DNA from: Opitutales bacterium
GTDB taxonomy: Bacteria; Verrucomicrobiota; Verrucomicrobiia; Opitutales; JAJFLR01
Length of the DNA: 45,883 bases
Reading direction: 5' to 3'
NCBI GenBank assembly: GCA_021772565.1
Contig: JAJFLR010000035.1
Location: forward strand, 81,621 to 127,503
Shown in pieces: positions 16,789-24,004 of the stretch; the stretch's first letter is position 1; every line of letters starts with the position of its first letter. A program made the translations under genes and the position numbers. The notes beneath the pieces were generated by a model. It was not told the DNA's origin, ran no database searches, and saw only the letters and a list, made by a program, of their open reading frames with translations.

Positions 16789-16824
16789 TATAGCGTTTGC
16801 CAAAATAAATTGGCAGATGCTATA
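16789..16824. repeat. TATAGC palindromic repeat between convergent genes
   Basis: The arms TATAGCGTTTGCCAA and TTGGCAGATGCTATA pair at 12 of 15 positions around a 6-base spacer. It lies between the stops of the convergent metallo-hydrolase and Pal genes and may act as a bidirectional terminator. Related half or whole copies are at 6975-6989, 7771-7786, 7976-7990 and 10759-10789. Confidence 0.75.
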
Positions 16825-16842
16825 AATAAATTAGCAATAAAA

Positions 16843-17439
16843 CTAATTTCCTTTAACAACGAGAATGTCTACTCTTCTGTCTAACCTCATTTCAGATTCA
16901 GACCCTTCTACGACAGCCTCCAAATCGCCCTTAGAAACAACCTCAATACGTTGTGAATTTATGCCTAACTCTACTAAATATGCTCTTACCTTACTTGATC
17001 TACGTTCTCCAAGAGCTAGGTTATATTGCTTTGTTCCCCGCCAATCACAATGACCTTCTAATAGTAGCTCGGCATTACGATTTGTTTCTAAATACTTTTT
17101 AGCTTTTATTATTTTTTCTCGTTCAGCCGGTTTTAAATAAGATTGAGCATAATCAAAATAAATTGTTGGAAGAACTCCTCTAAGAACATTTTCATCATTT
17201 AAATTCACTACGTCAGAATCCCTTTCAGATAATCCAAAGTTGCCTGAATCATTTAGATCTCTGGAATTTGCCCAATCTCCAGAATCACCTGAGTTATTGG
17301 AATTTACCCATCTTGAATTGTTTGCATCACCCTCTACGCCTGAAATTGTTTGTTCGGGTGTCGGTTTGTTAACAGTTTTACAACCAGAGAATAGCACAAT
17401 TACAATCAATAACGGAATTAAAAATATCTTTTTTTTCAT
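16843..17439 (-). CDS. pal: Peptidoglycan-associated lipoprotein (Pal/OmpA family)
   Basis: A 198-residue outer-membrane lipoprotein. The lipobox is LFSGC, with the lipidated Cys at position 20 after KKKIFLIPLLIVIVLFSG. Residues about 25-75 form a linker rich in Asn, Ser, Gly and Asp. The OmpA-like peptidoglycan-binding domain covers about 88-198 (IYFDYAQSYLKP, LLLEGHCDWRGTKQYNLALGERRSSKVRAYL, RRVDILV). Pal tethers the outer membrane to peptidoglycan within the Tol-Pal system; no tol genes are present here. It is divergent from the CbiX-like gene, with 85 bases between the starts. Confidence 0.93.
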   Translation of the reverse strand: MKKKIFLIPLLIVIVLFSGCKTVNKPTPEQTISGVEGDANNSRWVNSNNSGDSGDWANSRDLNDSGNFGLSERDSDVVNLNDENVLRGVLPTIYFDYAQSYLKPAEREKIIKAKKYLETNRNAELLLEGHCDWRGTKQYNLALGERRSSKVRAYLVELGINSQRIEVVSKGDLEAVVEGSESEMRLDRRVDILVVKGN

Positions 17440-17524
17440 TTTTTTGTTTATTTTAAATTTATTTCAAAGAGTTGTTAATTAAATAAAATTGATCAAGAAA
17501 TTTATATTAACATTATAATGTTAT

Positions 17525-18394
17525 ATGACAAAATGTATTAATAATGTCGAAACATCTATTTGCTTATTGGTAGATAATGGATCTTTAAATCCTGATGCGA
17601 CATTGAACTTAAGAAAAATCGCCAAAGCATTGTCCGCTAAAATTAACGTAGCTGTTAGACCTGTTTCTCTACTACATTCTTCAAATATTGATAAAAATAA
17701 ATTAGAGAATCAGCCCGCTGAAATATTTGAACCATTAGTTAAAAAACTTTCACTTAATGGAGTAACTGAATTTCTAGTCATTCCATTTTTTCTTGGTCCT
17801 AGTGCTGCAATTACAGACTATCTTCCGAAACGTGCACTCCATGTATCACAAATCACAAATCAATTTACGATACGTATAGGTCCATCAATTGTCGATCCAG
17901 GTAAATCAATAGATTTACGTATTGCAAAAATTTTGGAAGAAAAAGTGACAAAAATAATTAACGATCACCATCTGATAAAACCAAAGGTTATTCTAGTTGA
18001 TCATGGCACACCGTCCAAACCGGTTAACGAAGTTCGCAGAATTATTACTGTACAATTGAAATCATTGCTGATTGATAAAATAACTGAGCTCACACAAACC
18101 TCTATGGAACGAAGGGCCGGGTCTCAGTATGATTTCAATGAACCACTTTTAAAAGATGTGTTATCAGGAATAAAGCACAGTTCTGGTGATATTATAGTGG
18201 CATTTTTATTTTTATCACCCGGTAATCACGCTGGCGAAAATGGAGATATAGCACAAATTTGTAACGAAGCAAAAAATTTAAATTCAAATATAAATTTATA
18301 CCGAACCGAATCTATTGGTAATCACGAGAAAATTATTTCAATTTTAGCAGAACGGTATTACCAAACAAAAAAAATGAAGCCCTTAAACCTGTAA
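17525..18394 (+). CDS. CbiX/SirB-like chelatase, two-domain
   Basis: A 289-residue protein made of two CbiX-type chelatase halves, the family that inserts Co2+ or Fe2+ into sirohydrochlorin. In the C-terminal half the catalytic motif ILVDHGTPSKPVNEVRR has its His (the codon starts near 18001). In the N-terminal half the equivalent is LLVDNGSLNPDATLN, with Asn where His normally lies. The segments VIPFFLGPSAAITDYLP and VAFLFLSPGNHAGENGDI are the usual paired loops. A one-site enzyme, or a degenerate chelatase with another job, is possible. No other cobalamin or siroheme gene is in the window. It converges on the response regulator gene with a single base between their ends. Confidence 0.8.
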   Translation: MTKCINNVETSICLLVDNGSLNPDATLNLRKIAKALSAKINVAVRPVSLLHSSNIDKNKLENQPAEIFEPLVKKLSLNGVTEFLVIPFFLGPSAAITDYLPKRALHVSQITNQFTIRIGPSIVDPGKSIDLRIAKILEEKVTKIINDHHLIKPKVILVDHGTPSKPVNEVRRIITVQLKSLLIDKITELTQTSMERRAGSQYDFNEPLLKDVLSGIKHSSGDIIVAFLFLSPGNHAGENGDIAQICNEAKNLNSNINLYRTESIGNHEKIISILAERYYQTKKMKPLNL

Positions 18395-18395
18395 C

Positions 18396-19055
18396 TTATA
18401 CTGCAGCTCGACTTGTAGACTCTATTAGACCATGTTCAATCGCATAACGAGTTAAACTGGCGACATCGTGCAAATTAAGCTTTTTCATCAAGTTAGTTCG
18501 ATGATTTTCAGCAGTTTTTACACTAATGCTTAATTTATTTGCGACTTCCTTTGTACTATTACTTTCTGCAATTAATTGAAGTACTTCACGTTCACGAGCA
18601 GTCAATATATCTAGTGTTGGGCTTGTATTCGGTAAAGGATTGGCGACTGCATCTCGTAATAATTGCGCTACTTCAGGTCCAAAATAACTTCCACCATTTG
18701 AAACAATCTGAATACCTTTTTTAAGTTCAGATAAAGGTGCAGATTTTTCAACAAATCCATGTGCCCCAGCCTGTAATAATTCTCTGACCAACGCAGGATT
18801 TTGATACCCTGAAAAGACTAACACTCTTGTATGTCTTAGTTGTTTGGAAAATCGACGTAACACTTCAGCACCATTTAATCCAGGCAACATTATATCGAGA
18901 ATTACAAAATCCGGTTTCAATTCCATCACAACATTGATCGCCTCTTGCCCATCACCTGTTTCTGCTACTACATCAAAATCTGGTTCTGATCTTACAATTT
19001 GAGCTATCATTTCGCGGACAGCAGTTTGGTCTTCAACAATAACGACTTTTTTCAT
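18396..19055 (-). CDS. NarL/FixJ-type response regulator (REC + LuxR HTH)
   Basis: A 219-residue two-component regulator. The receiver domain (1-120) has Glu8-Asp9, phospho-acceptor Asp54 in [12 protein letters not shown], a Ser-Gly switch in VLVFSGYQ, and Lys in [12 protein letters not shown]. The LuxR-type helix-turn-helix (about 150-212) reads [43 protein letters not shown]. No histidine kinase lies beside it, so it is an orphan in this window. It starts at ATG 19055. A 424-base AT-rich stretch separates it from the next gene on its strand and probably contains its promoter. Confidence 0.95.
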   Translation of the reverse strand: MKKVVIVEDQTAVREMIAQIVRSEPDFDVVAETGDGQEAINVVMELKPDFVILDIMLPGLNGAEVLRRFSKQLRHTRVLVFSGYQNPALVRELLQAGAHGFVEKSAPLSELKKGIQIVSNGGSYFGPEVAQLLRDAVANPLPNTSPTLDILTAREREVLQLIAESNSTKEVANKLSISVKTAENHRTNLMKKLNLHDVASLTRYAIEHGLIESTSRAAV

Positions 19056-19479
19056 AACATTATCTTAATCTGATTATTATACATACCAATTATTAAATAA
19101 TTTAATCCTCGACTATAAATTTACTTATCTAACTTAAAAATTTAATTCCTTTTTATTTATTTTAATTTTAGATATTTATATTAATTACGTAGTGAAAATG
19201 GTTTTTATGTGTAACATGTCAACAGTATGACTGTTACGTTAATTAACTTTATGAGTAGCCAATATATAGATATTAGATGCAATTAGAAAGCAAATTGTTG
19301 AAAAGTCATACTTTATTTATACTAAATTTATAATTAATTGCATAATCTAGATAATTTAAATCTTAAATTTGACCAAATCTTGAGTAAATGTGGTTTTTAG
19401 ATTTAAAGCCTGAAGTAAGTAAAATTATTAATAATTGATATAATTGGTCTCGGTAACTAAAATTACACTATTTCCAAAA
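19056..19479. other. AT-rich intergenic stretch
   Basis: No gene seen. An interrupted palindrome GTAAC...GTTAC occurs near 19211-19236 and could be an operator upstream of the response regulator gene; nothing else is recognisable. Confidence 0.4.
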
Positions 19480-19893
19480 TTAAAAAATAACTTTAAAAAC
19501 TCTCCCGTCATTTGTTCGGGCTTCACCGAATCCACTGCCACTTGGCCAACTGACGTCAGCTATAATTTCCATAATCAACTTTGAAGAGTGGCTCGTGATA
19601 ATACTGTAAATTTGTTTCTTTCCACCAATTCCCAATCGTGGAGAAACTCCCCAAATTGAACTTGATCGACCTTTTCCAACAGTAGCACCTATCGAAAATT
19701 TTGCCCCGCTGTTTTTTGTATACTTACCCTCAAGGGCTTCTCCATTTGGCAAAGTAACTTTTATAGTCCTATTACTTTTATCTATAGTACCATAAACATA
19801 GATACCTGTACTAAATTCAACAAATTTTATCTGATGAGCACACCCAGATAATAAAATAACATTTAATAAGATAATTAATTTAAAATAATTCAT
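19480..19893 (-). CDS. Small putative lipoprotein, hypothetical
   Basis: A 137-residue protein starting at ATG 19893 (MNYFKLIILLNVILLSGCAHQ), a clear lipoprotein signal with lipobox LLSGC and Cys at position 18. The frame is open further upstream to 20118, but that stretch runs through tRNA-Thr and cannot be coding. The mature part has strand-like segments (IYVYGTIDKSNRTIKVTLPNGEALEGKYT, KQIYSIITSHSSKLIMEIIADV) and Gly/Ser-rich loops, and ends in GEARTNDGRVFKVIF. The function is unknown. It is probably anchored in the outer or inner membrane. Confidence 0.75.
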   Translation of the reverse strand: MNYFKLIILLNVILLSGCAHQIKFVEFSTGIYVYGTIDKSNRTIKVTLPNGEALEGKYTKNSGAKFSIGATVGKGRSSSIWGVSPRLGIGGKKQIYSIITSHSSKLIMEIIADVSWPSGSGFGEARTNDGRVFKVIF

Positions 19894-19991
19894 ATTAACA
19901 AAGCTGGTATCTAAGCTCACTGGATATACTATAAAATAGTGATATATATTTAACAATAAACTAAGAATATTGTTCTTATATAAATAATTTA

Positions 19992-20067
19992 TGGAGCCGA
20001 CTATCGGAGTCGAACCGATAACCCTCCGCTTACAAGGCGGAAGCTCTACCAATTGAGCTAAGTCGGC
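19992..20067 (-). tRNA. tRNA-Thr(UGU)
   Basis: On the minus strand the cloverleaf is complete. The acceptor stem GCCGACT pairs with AGTCGGC over 7 bp. The D arm is TAGCTCAATTGGTAGAGC. The anticodon stem TCCGC/GCGGA encloses the loop CTTGTAA, giving anticodon TGT. The T arm is TATCGGTTCGACTCCGATA. The 3' CCA is encoded (bases 19992-19994). Its complement produces the misleading peptide LAQLVELPPCKRR. Confidence 0.97.
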
Positions 20068-20463
20068 CAATATATCATTAATTATTTTACCTAAATATAA
20101 ATTAATTATTGTTAGCAATAAATTTGTTTAGGAACTCTTAAAATAGTGTAATTAAAAGCTAATTAGGTAAAATTTAAAATTAGTTTTGAATGGCTGTTTC
20201 AATATTGTCAAATGCAGATTGCATAATTTAGCAGAGACATTTCATTCTCATATTTCGATTGATAATTCGAGAAAATGACTGTCTTGTATCAGTGAGTTAA
20301 AATCTTGGTATTCAAGCACAAGTAAAATAATAAACAGAATTTATAGCGAATTGATTTCAGCGTCAATTGCTTCCATCTTCAATAATTTTATTCATAATTT
20401 ACACAAAATACTCCGTTTTGATTTTGGAAACCCCAAATCCGTTTAGTAAAATTTTTGTAAATT
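20068..20463. other. AT-rich intergenic stretch upstream of the MerR-peptide locus
   Basis: About 400 bases with no supported ORF. Apart from the tRNA-Thr promoter expected just above 20067, I see no clear signal until the direct repeat at 20464. Confidence 0.4.
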
Positions 20464-20504
20464 TTGACGTGACACTTGACGTGACAGTTCTAGTGTTGTA
20501 AGGT
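20464..20504 (+). promoter_or_regulatory. Direct repeat and putative promoter of the MerR gene
   Basis: TTGACGTGACA occurs twice in direct orientation (20464-20474 and 20476-20486, period 12). The second copy supplies a -35-like TTGACG, with a -10-like TAAGGT 17 bases on (20499-20504). The core TTGAC plus TAAGGT resembles promoters controlled by MerR proteins. The symmetrical dyad expected of a MerR operator is weak (ACACT...AGTGT), so the assignment is tentative. Confidence 0.4.
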
Positions 20505-20518
20505 GCTGAAATTAAAAA

Positions 20519-20968
20519 ATGAAATTAGAACAACAAAATAAATATAGTCTTCAAGAAGTTTGCAGTATGACAGGTGTTAATCGCCGCAAACTTCGTTATT
20601 ACATTGATAGAGGACTTATTGACAGACCAGAAGGACCAAAAGGAAATGGTGCGTTTTACACAGAAAAACATGTCGATCAACTCTTGGAGACACGACAGTG
20701 GAAGGATGCTGGATTATCCCTAGAACGCATTCAGGGAATTGTAAAAGGAGTAGTTAAAAACCAAAAAGGATCAGGGTTAACTCTACCACCACTTAAATCA
20801 AAAAAAACAGGTGATGTTGATATTTGGAATCGAGTATACATATCTGATGGAATCGAACTAAATATCAACACTCATCAATCAGGATTAAGAATAGAAGAAA
20901 TAAACAATCTAGTTAAAGTTATAACAGAGTATTTTCAAAATAATAAAATTCAAAAAACACACACTTAA
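20519..20968 (+). CDS. MerR-family regulator with an unusual C-terminal domain
   Basis: A 149-residue DNA-binding protein. Residues 8-80 form a MerR winged helix (YSLQEVCSMTGVNRRKLRYYIDRGLIDRP, FYTEKHVDQLLETRQWKDAGLSLERIQGIV). A Lys/Ser/Pro linker follows, then a short C-terminal domain (about 102-141; WNRVYISDGIELNINTH, EEINNLVKVITEYFQ) rather than the usual metal- or drug-binding coil. No cysteines fit a metal sensor; the only one is in the HTH. It precedes the two peptide genes in the same direction, and its last codons lie inside the 20-base repeat that recurs after each peptide gene. It probably controls them; the C-terminal domain may bind a peptide or protein ligand (speculation). Confidence 0.82.
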   Translation: MKLEQQNKYSLQEVCSMTGVNRRKLRYYIDRGLIDRPEGPKGNGAFYTEKHVDQLLETRQWKDAGLSLERIQGIVKGVVKNQKGSGLTLPPLKSKKTGDVDIWNRVYISDGIELNINTHQSGLRIEEINNLVKVITEYFQNNKIQKTHT

Positions 20969-20971
20969 TTT
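20951..20971 (+). repeat. Repeat AAAAAACACACACTTAATT, copy 1 (overlaps the merR stop)
   Basis: First of three near-identical copies. It encodes the last residues of the MerR protein (QKTHT-stop) and marks the left edge of the tandem duplication. The next copies begin at 21216 and 21487, exactly 265 and 271 bases on. Confidence 0.9.
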
Positions 20972-21017
20972 AATACAATTAATTAACTAACAATAATATC
21001 AAAATAAGGAGATAAAT

Positions 21018-21194
21018 ATGAGTGAAGAAAATAAAAAAGAGAATGTAAATGTTGAAGACCTTCCACAAAGAGCTTCGGCATTAAACGAAGACGAACTCAA
21101 AAAGGTATTTGGTGGTAGTAATCCAAATTATTCAAGTCGCCGACGTAACGCTAATAATAATGCTAATTATTCTTCTAGAAGAAGAAACGGTTAA
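21018..21194 (+). CDS. Double-glycine leader peptide, putative RiPP precursor 1
   Basis: A 58-residue peptide that begins MSEENKKENV. The leader (1-33) ends in DLPQRASALNEDELKKVFGG, the amphipathic E-L-x-x-V-x-G-G pattern of double-glycine secretion leaders recognised by C39-type peptidases. The core (34-58) is SNPNYSSRRRNANN followed by NANYSSRRRNG: two copies of NYSSRRRN, six arginines, no Cys, Thr or acidic residue. An AAGGAG ribosome binding site sits 7 bases before the ATG, unlike nearly all other genes here. It is too short for most gene finders. No modifying enzyme or ABC exporter is in the window. The product could be a modified peptide, bacteriocin or signal. Confidence 0.8.
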   Translation: MSEENKKENVNVEDLPQRASALNEDELKKVFGGSNPNYSSRRRNANNNANYSSRRRNG

Positions 21195-21215
21195 ATTAAT
21201 ATTTTGAAATTAACT

Positions 21216-21236
21216 CAAAAAACACACACTTAATTT
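21216..21236 (+). repeat. Repeat AAAAAACACACACTTAATT, copy 2
   Basis: Identical to copy 1 over 21 bases, located between the two peptide genes. It marks the junction of the tandem duplication. Confidence 0.9.
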
Positions 21237-21283
21237 CAATTAAAATAATATATTATCAATAAAATCAAAATAAGGAGATAAAT

Positions 21284-21466
21284 ATGTCTAAAGAACTGAT
21301 AGAAAAAAAAGCACAAGTAACTGTTAAAGACCTTCCACAAAGAGCTACCCCATTAAATGAAGAGGAATTAGCAAAGGTTTTTGGAGGAAGTAATCCAAAC
21401 TATTCAAGTCGTCGCCGTAACGCTAATAAGAATGCTAATTATTCCTCTAGAAGAAGGAACGGTTAA
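21284..21466 (+). CDS. Double-glycine leader peptide, putative RiPP precursor 2
   Basis: A 60-residue paralogue of precursor 1, beginning MSKELIEKKAQVTVK. Its leader ends in DLPQRATPLNEEELAKVFGG and its core is SNPNYSSRRRNANKN followed by ANYSSRRRNG. Against precursor 1 the core differs at a single residue (N to K), although five more codons differ silently; the N-terminal part of the leader has diverged. The 5' region ATCAAAATAAGGAGATAAAT is identical to that of precursor 1. It is followed by copy 3 of the repeat and a strong terminator. The silent changes indicate selection for the core sequence. Confidence 0.85.
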   Translation: MSKELIEKKAQVTVKDLPQRATPLNEEELAKVFGGSNPNYSSRRRNANKNANYSSRRRNG

Positions 21467-21486
21467 TTTATAAATTAAACTTTCCC

Positions 21487-21505
21487 CAAAAAACACACAC
21501 TAATT
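21487..21505 (+). repeat. Repeat AAAAAACACACAC-TAATT, copy 3
   Basis: Third copy, with a small deletion (ACACTAATT instead of ACACTTAATT). It leads directly into the terminator. Confidence 0.85.
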
Positions 21506-21506
21506 A

Positions 21507-21540
21507 AGGGGCCTCAATTTCTAATTGAGGCCTTCTTATA
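21507..21540 (+). terminator. Rho-independent terminator of the MerR-peptide unit
   Basis: GGCCTCAATT, loop TCT, AATTGAGGCC form a perfect 10-bp stem (21510-21532) followed by TTCTTATATTT. It ends the merR and peptide transcription unit and faces rarA, which is on the other strand. Confidence 0.9.
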
Positions 21541-21573
21541 TTTATCAATATAATCGAGTGTTGTGTATAAAAA

Positions 21574-22926
21574 CTAGCTTAGCTTTACCTTAATAGTTTC
21601 CCACTTTTTTAATTGAGCTGCTATAGCATTTTCACAACCAACCTCCTTAGGCTCATAAAATTTTTGCGGTCTCTCCATATATGTTTGTCCAGATATAGAT
21701 TCCGGGAAATTATGACTGTATAGGTACTCCTTGCTATTACCCATTTGTTTACTCGCTTTACCACCACTATCACGTAAATGAAGTGGCACTGACTGCAGAG
21801 GATTATTCTTCAAATATTTTTTTGTCTTTGCTAACGCTAAATACGACGAGTTACTTTTCGGTGCAGTGGCTAAATAAATTGTAGCATGTGCCAAATTGAG
21901 CTCACACTCGGGATAGCCAATAAAATCACATGCTTGAAAAGTTGCTACTGCTAATGGTAATGCCTGCGAATCGGCCAATCCAATATCCTCCGATGCAAAA
22001 ATAACTAATCGACGTGCAATAAATCTGGCATCTTCACCACCAGCAATCATTTTTGCCAACCAATACAATGCAGCATCTGGATCACAACCCCGTATACTTT
22101 TTATAAACGCAGAAATAGTGTCATAGTGTTCATCCTCATTCTTATCGTAGCGAATTTGTCGTTCTTTAGCATATGTCTGGAGATCAATATCCGTGATTTC
22201 TGAATTTTCCGATTTTCCAATTACAATTGTTTCCAGGGCGTTGAGTGCTCGTCGAACATCACCATCAGCAAGTACTGCAATACTTTTTAATATGTTATCA
22301 CTCGCATGACAATTTTGATCTCCCAGTCCAACTTCAGTATCAGACAATGCTTTATCTAGAATTTTAATGATTTCATTTTCAGCCAGAGGTTCTAACCTAA
22401 ACAAATGACTTCGACTGAGCAAAGGCGCGTTAACATAAAAACCCGGATTGTGAGTTGTCGCTCCGATCAAACGGATAACGCCTTGTTCAACATCGGGAAG
22501 AAGAAGATCTTGTTGCGATTTATTAAAACGATGGAGTTCATCAATAAATAAAATCGTCCTGCTTTCAGGCCGACTCCGAGCAATGCGCAATACATCACGC
22601 AGTTCAGCTACATTTGATGAAACAGCATTTATCCTGATAAAATTACTTTTGGTTTCATTGGCAATAACCTCAGCTAATGTTGTTTTACCACAACCTGGCG
22701 GCCCATATAAAATTATACTACCAAAACTATCTGCTCGAATTAAATTTGGTAGCAGACAATCATTTCCCAAAATATGTGATTGCCCAGAAATTTCTTCTAA
22801 ATTTTTGGGCCTCATTCGAATTGCCAAAGGCTTTTTAATATCAGTATTAATATCTTTAGGTTTGCTTAAGCCATCGCTATCAAAAGAAGCATTATCAAAA
22901 AGCATGGACTGTTCCGATTTATTCAT
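21574..22926 (-). CDS. rarA: Replication-associated recombination protein A (RarA/MgsA)
   Basis: A 450-residue AAA+ ATPase of the RarA/WRNIP1 family, which acts at stalled replication forks. The N-terminus MRPKNLEEISGQSHILG is characteristic. Walker A YGPPGCGKTTLAE, Walker B ILFIDELHRFNKSQQD, sensor 1 LIGATTHNPGFYVNAPLLSR and sensor 2 GDVRRALNALE are intact. The C-terminal tetramerisation part (IRGCDPDAALYWLAKMIAGGEDARFIARRL, FQACDFIGYPECELNLAHATIYLA) is complete. The length is normal. It starts at ATG 22926 and is divergent from thiD. Confidence 0.96.
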   Translation of the reverse strand: MNKSEQSMLFDNASFDSDGLSKPKDINTDIKKPLAIRMRPKNLEEISGQSHILGNDCLLPNLIRADSFGSIILYGPPGCGKTTLAEVIANETKSNFIRINAVSSNVAELRDVLRIARSRPESRTILFIDELHRFNKSQQDLLLPDVEQGVIRLIGATTHNPGFYVNAPLLSRSHLFRLEPLAENEIIKILDKALSDTEVGLGDQNCHASDNILKSIAVLADGDVRRALNALETIVIGKSENSEITDIDLQTYAKERQIRYDKNEDEHYDTISAFIKSIRGCDPDAALYWLAKMIAGGEDARFIARRLVIFASEDIGLADSQALPLAVATFQACDFIGYPECELNLAHATIYLATAPKSNSSYLALAKTKKYLKNNPLQSVPLHLRDSGGKASKQMGNSKEYLYSHNFPESISGQTYMERPQKFYEPKEVGCENAIAAQLKKWETIKVKLS

Positions 22927-23012
22927 AAAATTAATTATTCAATCTGTTTCGACTGATAAAAAATTAAAGGGGTTTTCTTGTCAATGGACTGTAATTTTAT
23001 AGCTTTAGGAAT

Positions 23013-23813
23013 ATGAATATGCCAAATGAAATAAATTCAATTGATATTCCAATTGCTCTTACAATAGCTGGCTCTGATAGTGGAGGCGGTGCTGGTATAC
23101 AAGCTGATCTCAAAACATTCCAGGAATTAGACGTATTCGGCACATCTGCAATAACTTGTTTAACTGCCCAAAATCCTGACAGCATCGAAAGTATTGTTCC
23201 TCTGCAACCTGAGTTTGTACTAGAACAACTAAATCAAGTGATAAACTATTTCCCTGTAAAATCCTTGAAAACAGGAATGCTCTATAACAATGAGATTATT
23301 AAATGTGTAGCAGACTTTTTAGTAACTAAACCTGAAATTAAAACTGTCGTTGATCCTGTAATGGTCGCAACGAGTGGTGCATCGTTATTACAAAATGCGG
23401 CGATAGAGACAATCAAAGAATCCCTATTACCTACCGCTACTATTATCACACCAAATTTAGATGAAGCTGAAATTCTTTTAGGCAAAAGACCTTGTGATAA
23501 AGATAGCATGATAGATGTCGCCATAATTTTATCAAAAAAATATCAATGTGCCGTTCTAGTTAAAGGAGGACATTTAGAAAGCACTAAAATTTTTGATGTC
23601 TTAGTTGAATCAAATGAGCAAACGACAGTTTTCCAATTAGATAAAATTGATAATATAAACACACATGGCAGTGGTTGCCGCTTATCTTCTGCGATTGCCG
23701 CATATTTAGCACTCGATAATGATATTTTATCTTCTGTAAAATTGGCTCATAATTACATTCAAAAAAACATGAGAAATCCAGTTAGAATAAATGATATGTT
23801 TTTCTTAAAATAG
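23013..23813 (+). CDS. thiD: Hydroxymethylpyrimidine kinase / phosphomethylpyrimidine kinase
   Basis: A 266-residue ribokinase-fold enzyme that phosphorylates HMP to HMP-PP in thiamine synthesis. The N-terminus [22 protein letters not shown], then [49 protein letters not shown] and [18 protein letters not shown] are the ThiD signature in order. The catalytic Cys of the GSGC motif is present. ATG 23013 gives 15 extra residues before the domain; the nearby ATG at 23022 is equally possible. No thiamine riboswitch is visible upstream, and no other thi gene is in the window. Confidence 0.95.
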   Translation: MNMPNEINSIDIPIALTIAGSDSGGGAGIQADLKTFQELDVFGTSAITCLTAQNPDSIESIVPLQPEFVLEQLNQVINYFPVKSLKTGMLYNNEIIKCVADFLVTKPEIKTVVDPVMVATSGASLLQNAAIETIKESLLPTATIITPNLDEAEILLGKRPCDKDSMIDVAIILSKKYQCAVLVKGGHLESTKIFDVLVESNEQTTVFQLDKIDNINTHGSGCRLSSAIAAYLALDNDILSSVKLAHNYIQKNMRNPVRINDMFFLK

Positions 23814-23877
23814 CTCGCGTAGATTTAATGAAGATTTTCCCAAGATTGTAATAAAATTAATACCCAAATTTCATAAA

Positions 23878-23925
23878 AAATCCGTGTTAAATCCGCGTGA
23901 ATCCGTGGCCAATAAAATATAGTTT
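23878..23925. repeat. Interspersed 'AATCCGTGT' repeat
   Basis: Copies of AATCCGTGT/AATCCGCGTG in tandem (AAATCCGTGTTAAATCC, GCGTGAATCCGTGGCC). The same family occurs at 45481-45510 (inverted) and 45660-45697. Confidence 0.7.
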
Positions 23926-24004
23926 TTCTATGAGCTAAATTAACACTGTTCAGCATTGACTCACTATCAGTGCATTGTATGCATGACTCCAGTTATTTTA
24001 TAAC

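Noticed and set aside
19894-20118. N-terminal extension of the small lipoprotein (LADLAQLVELPPCKRR)
   Set aside because: It runs through tRNA-Thr; the lipoprotein signal at 19893 is the true start.
22927-23012. TPP riboswitch upstream of thiD
   Set aside because: The gap is only 86 bases and shows no thi-box motif (CTGAGA or ACCTGATCTGG-like).
22997-23185. Minus-strand ORF at the start of thiD
   Set aside because: Antisense to the conserved ThiD N-terminus; no own motif.
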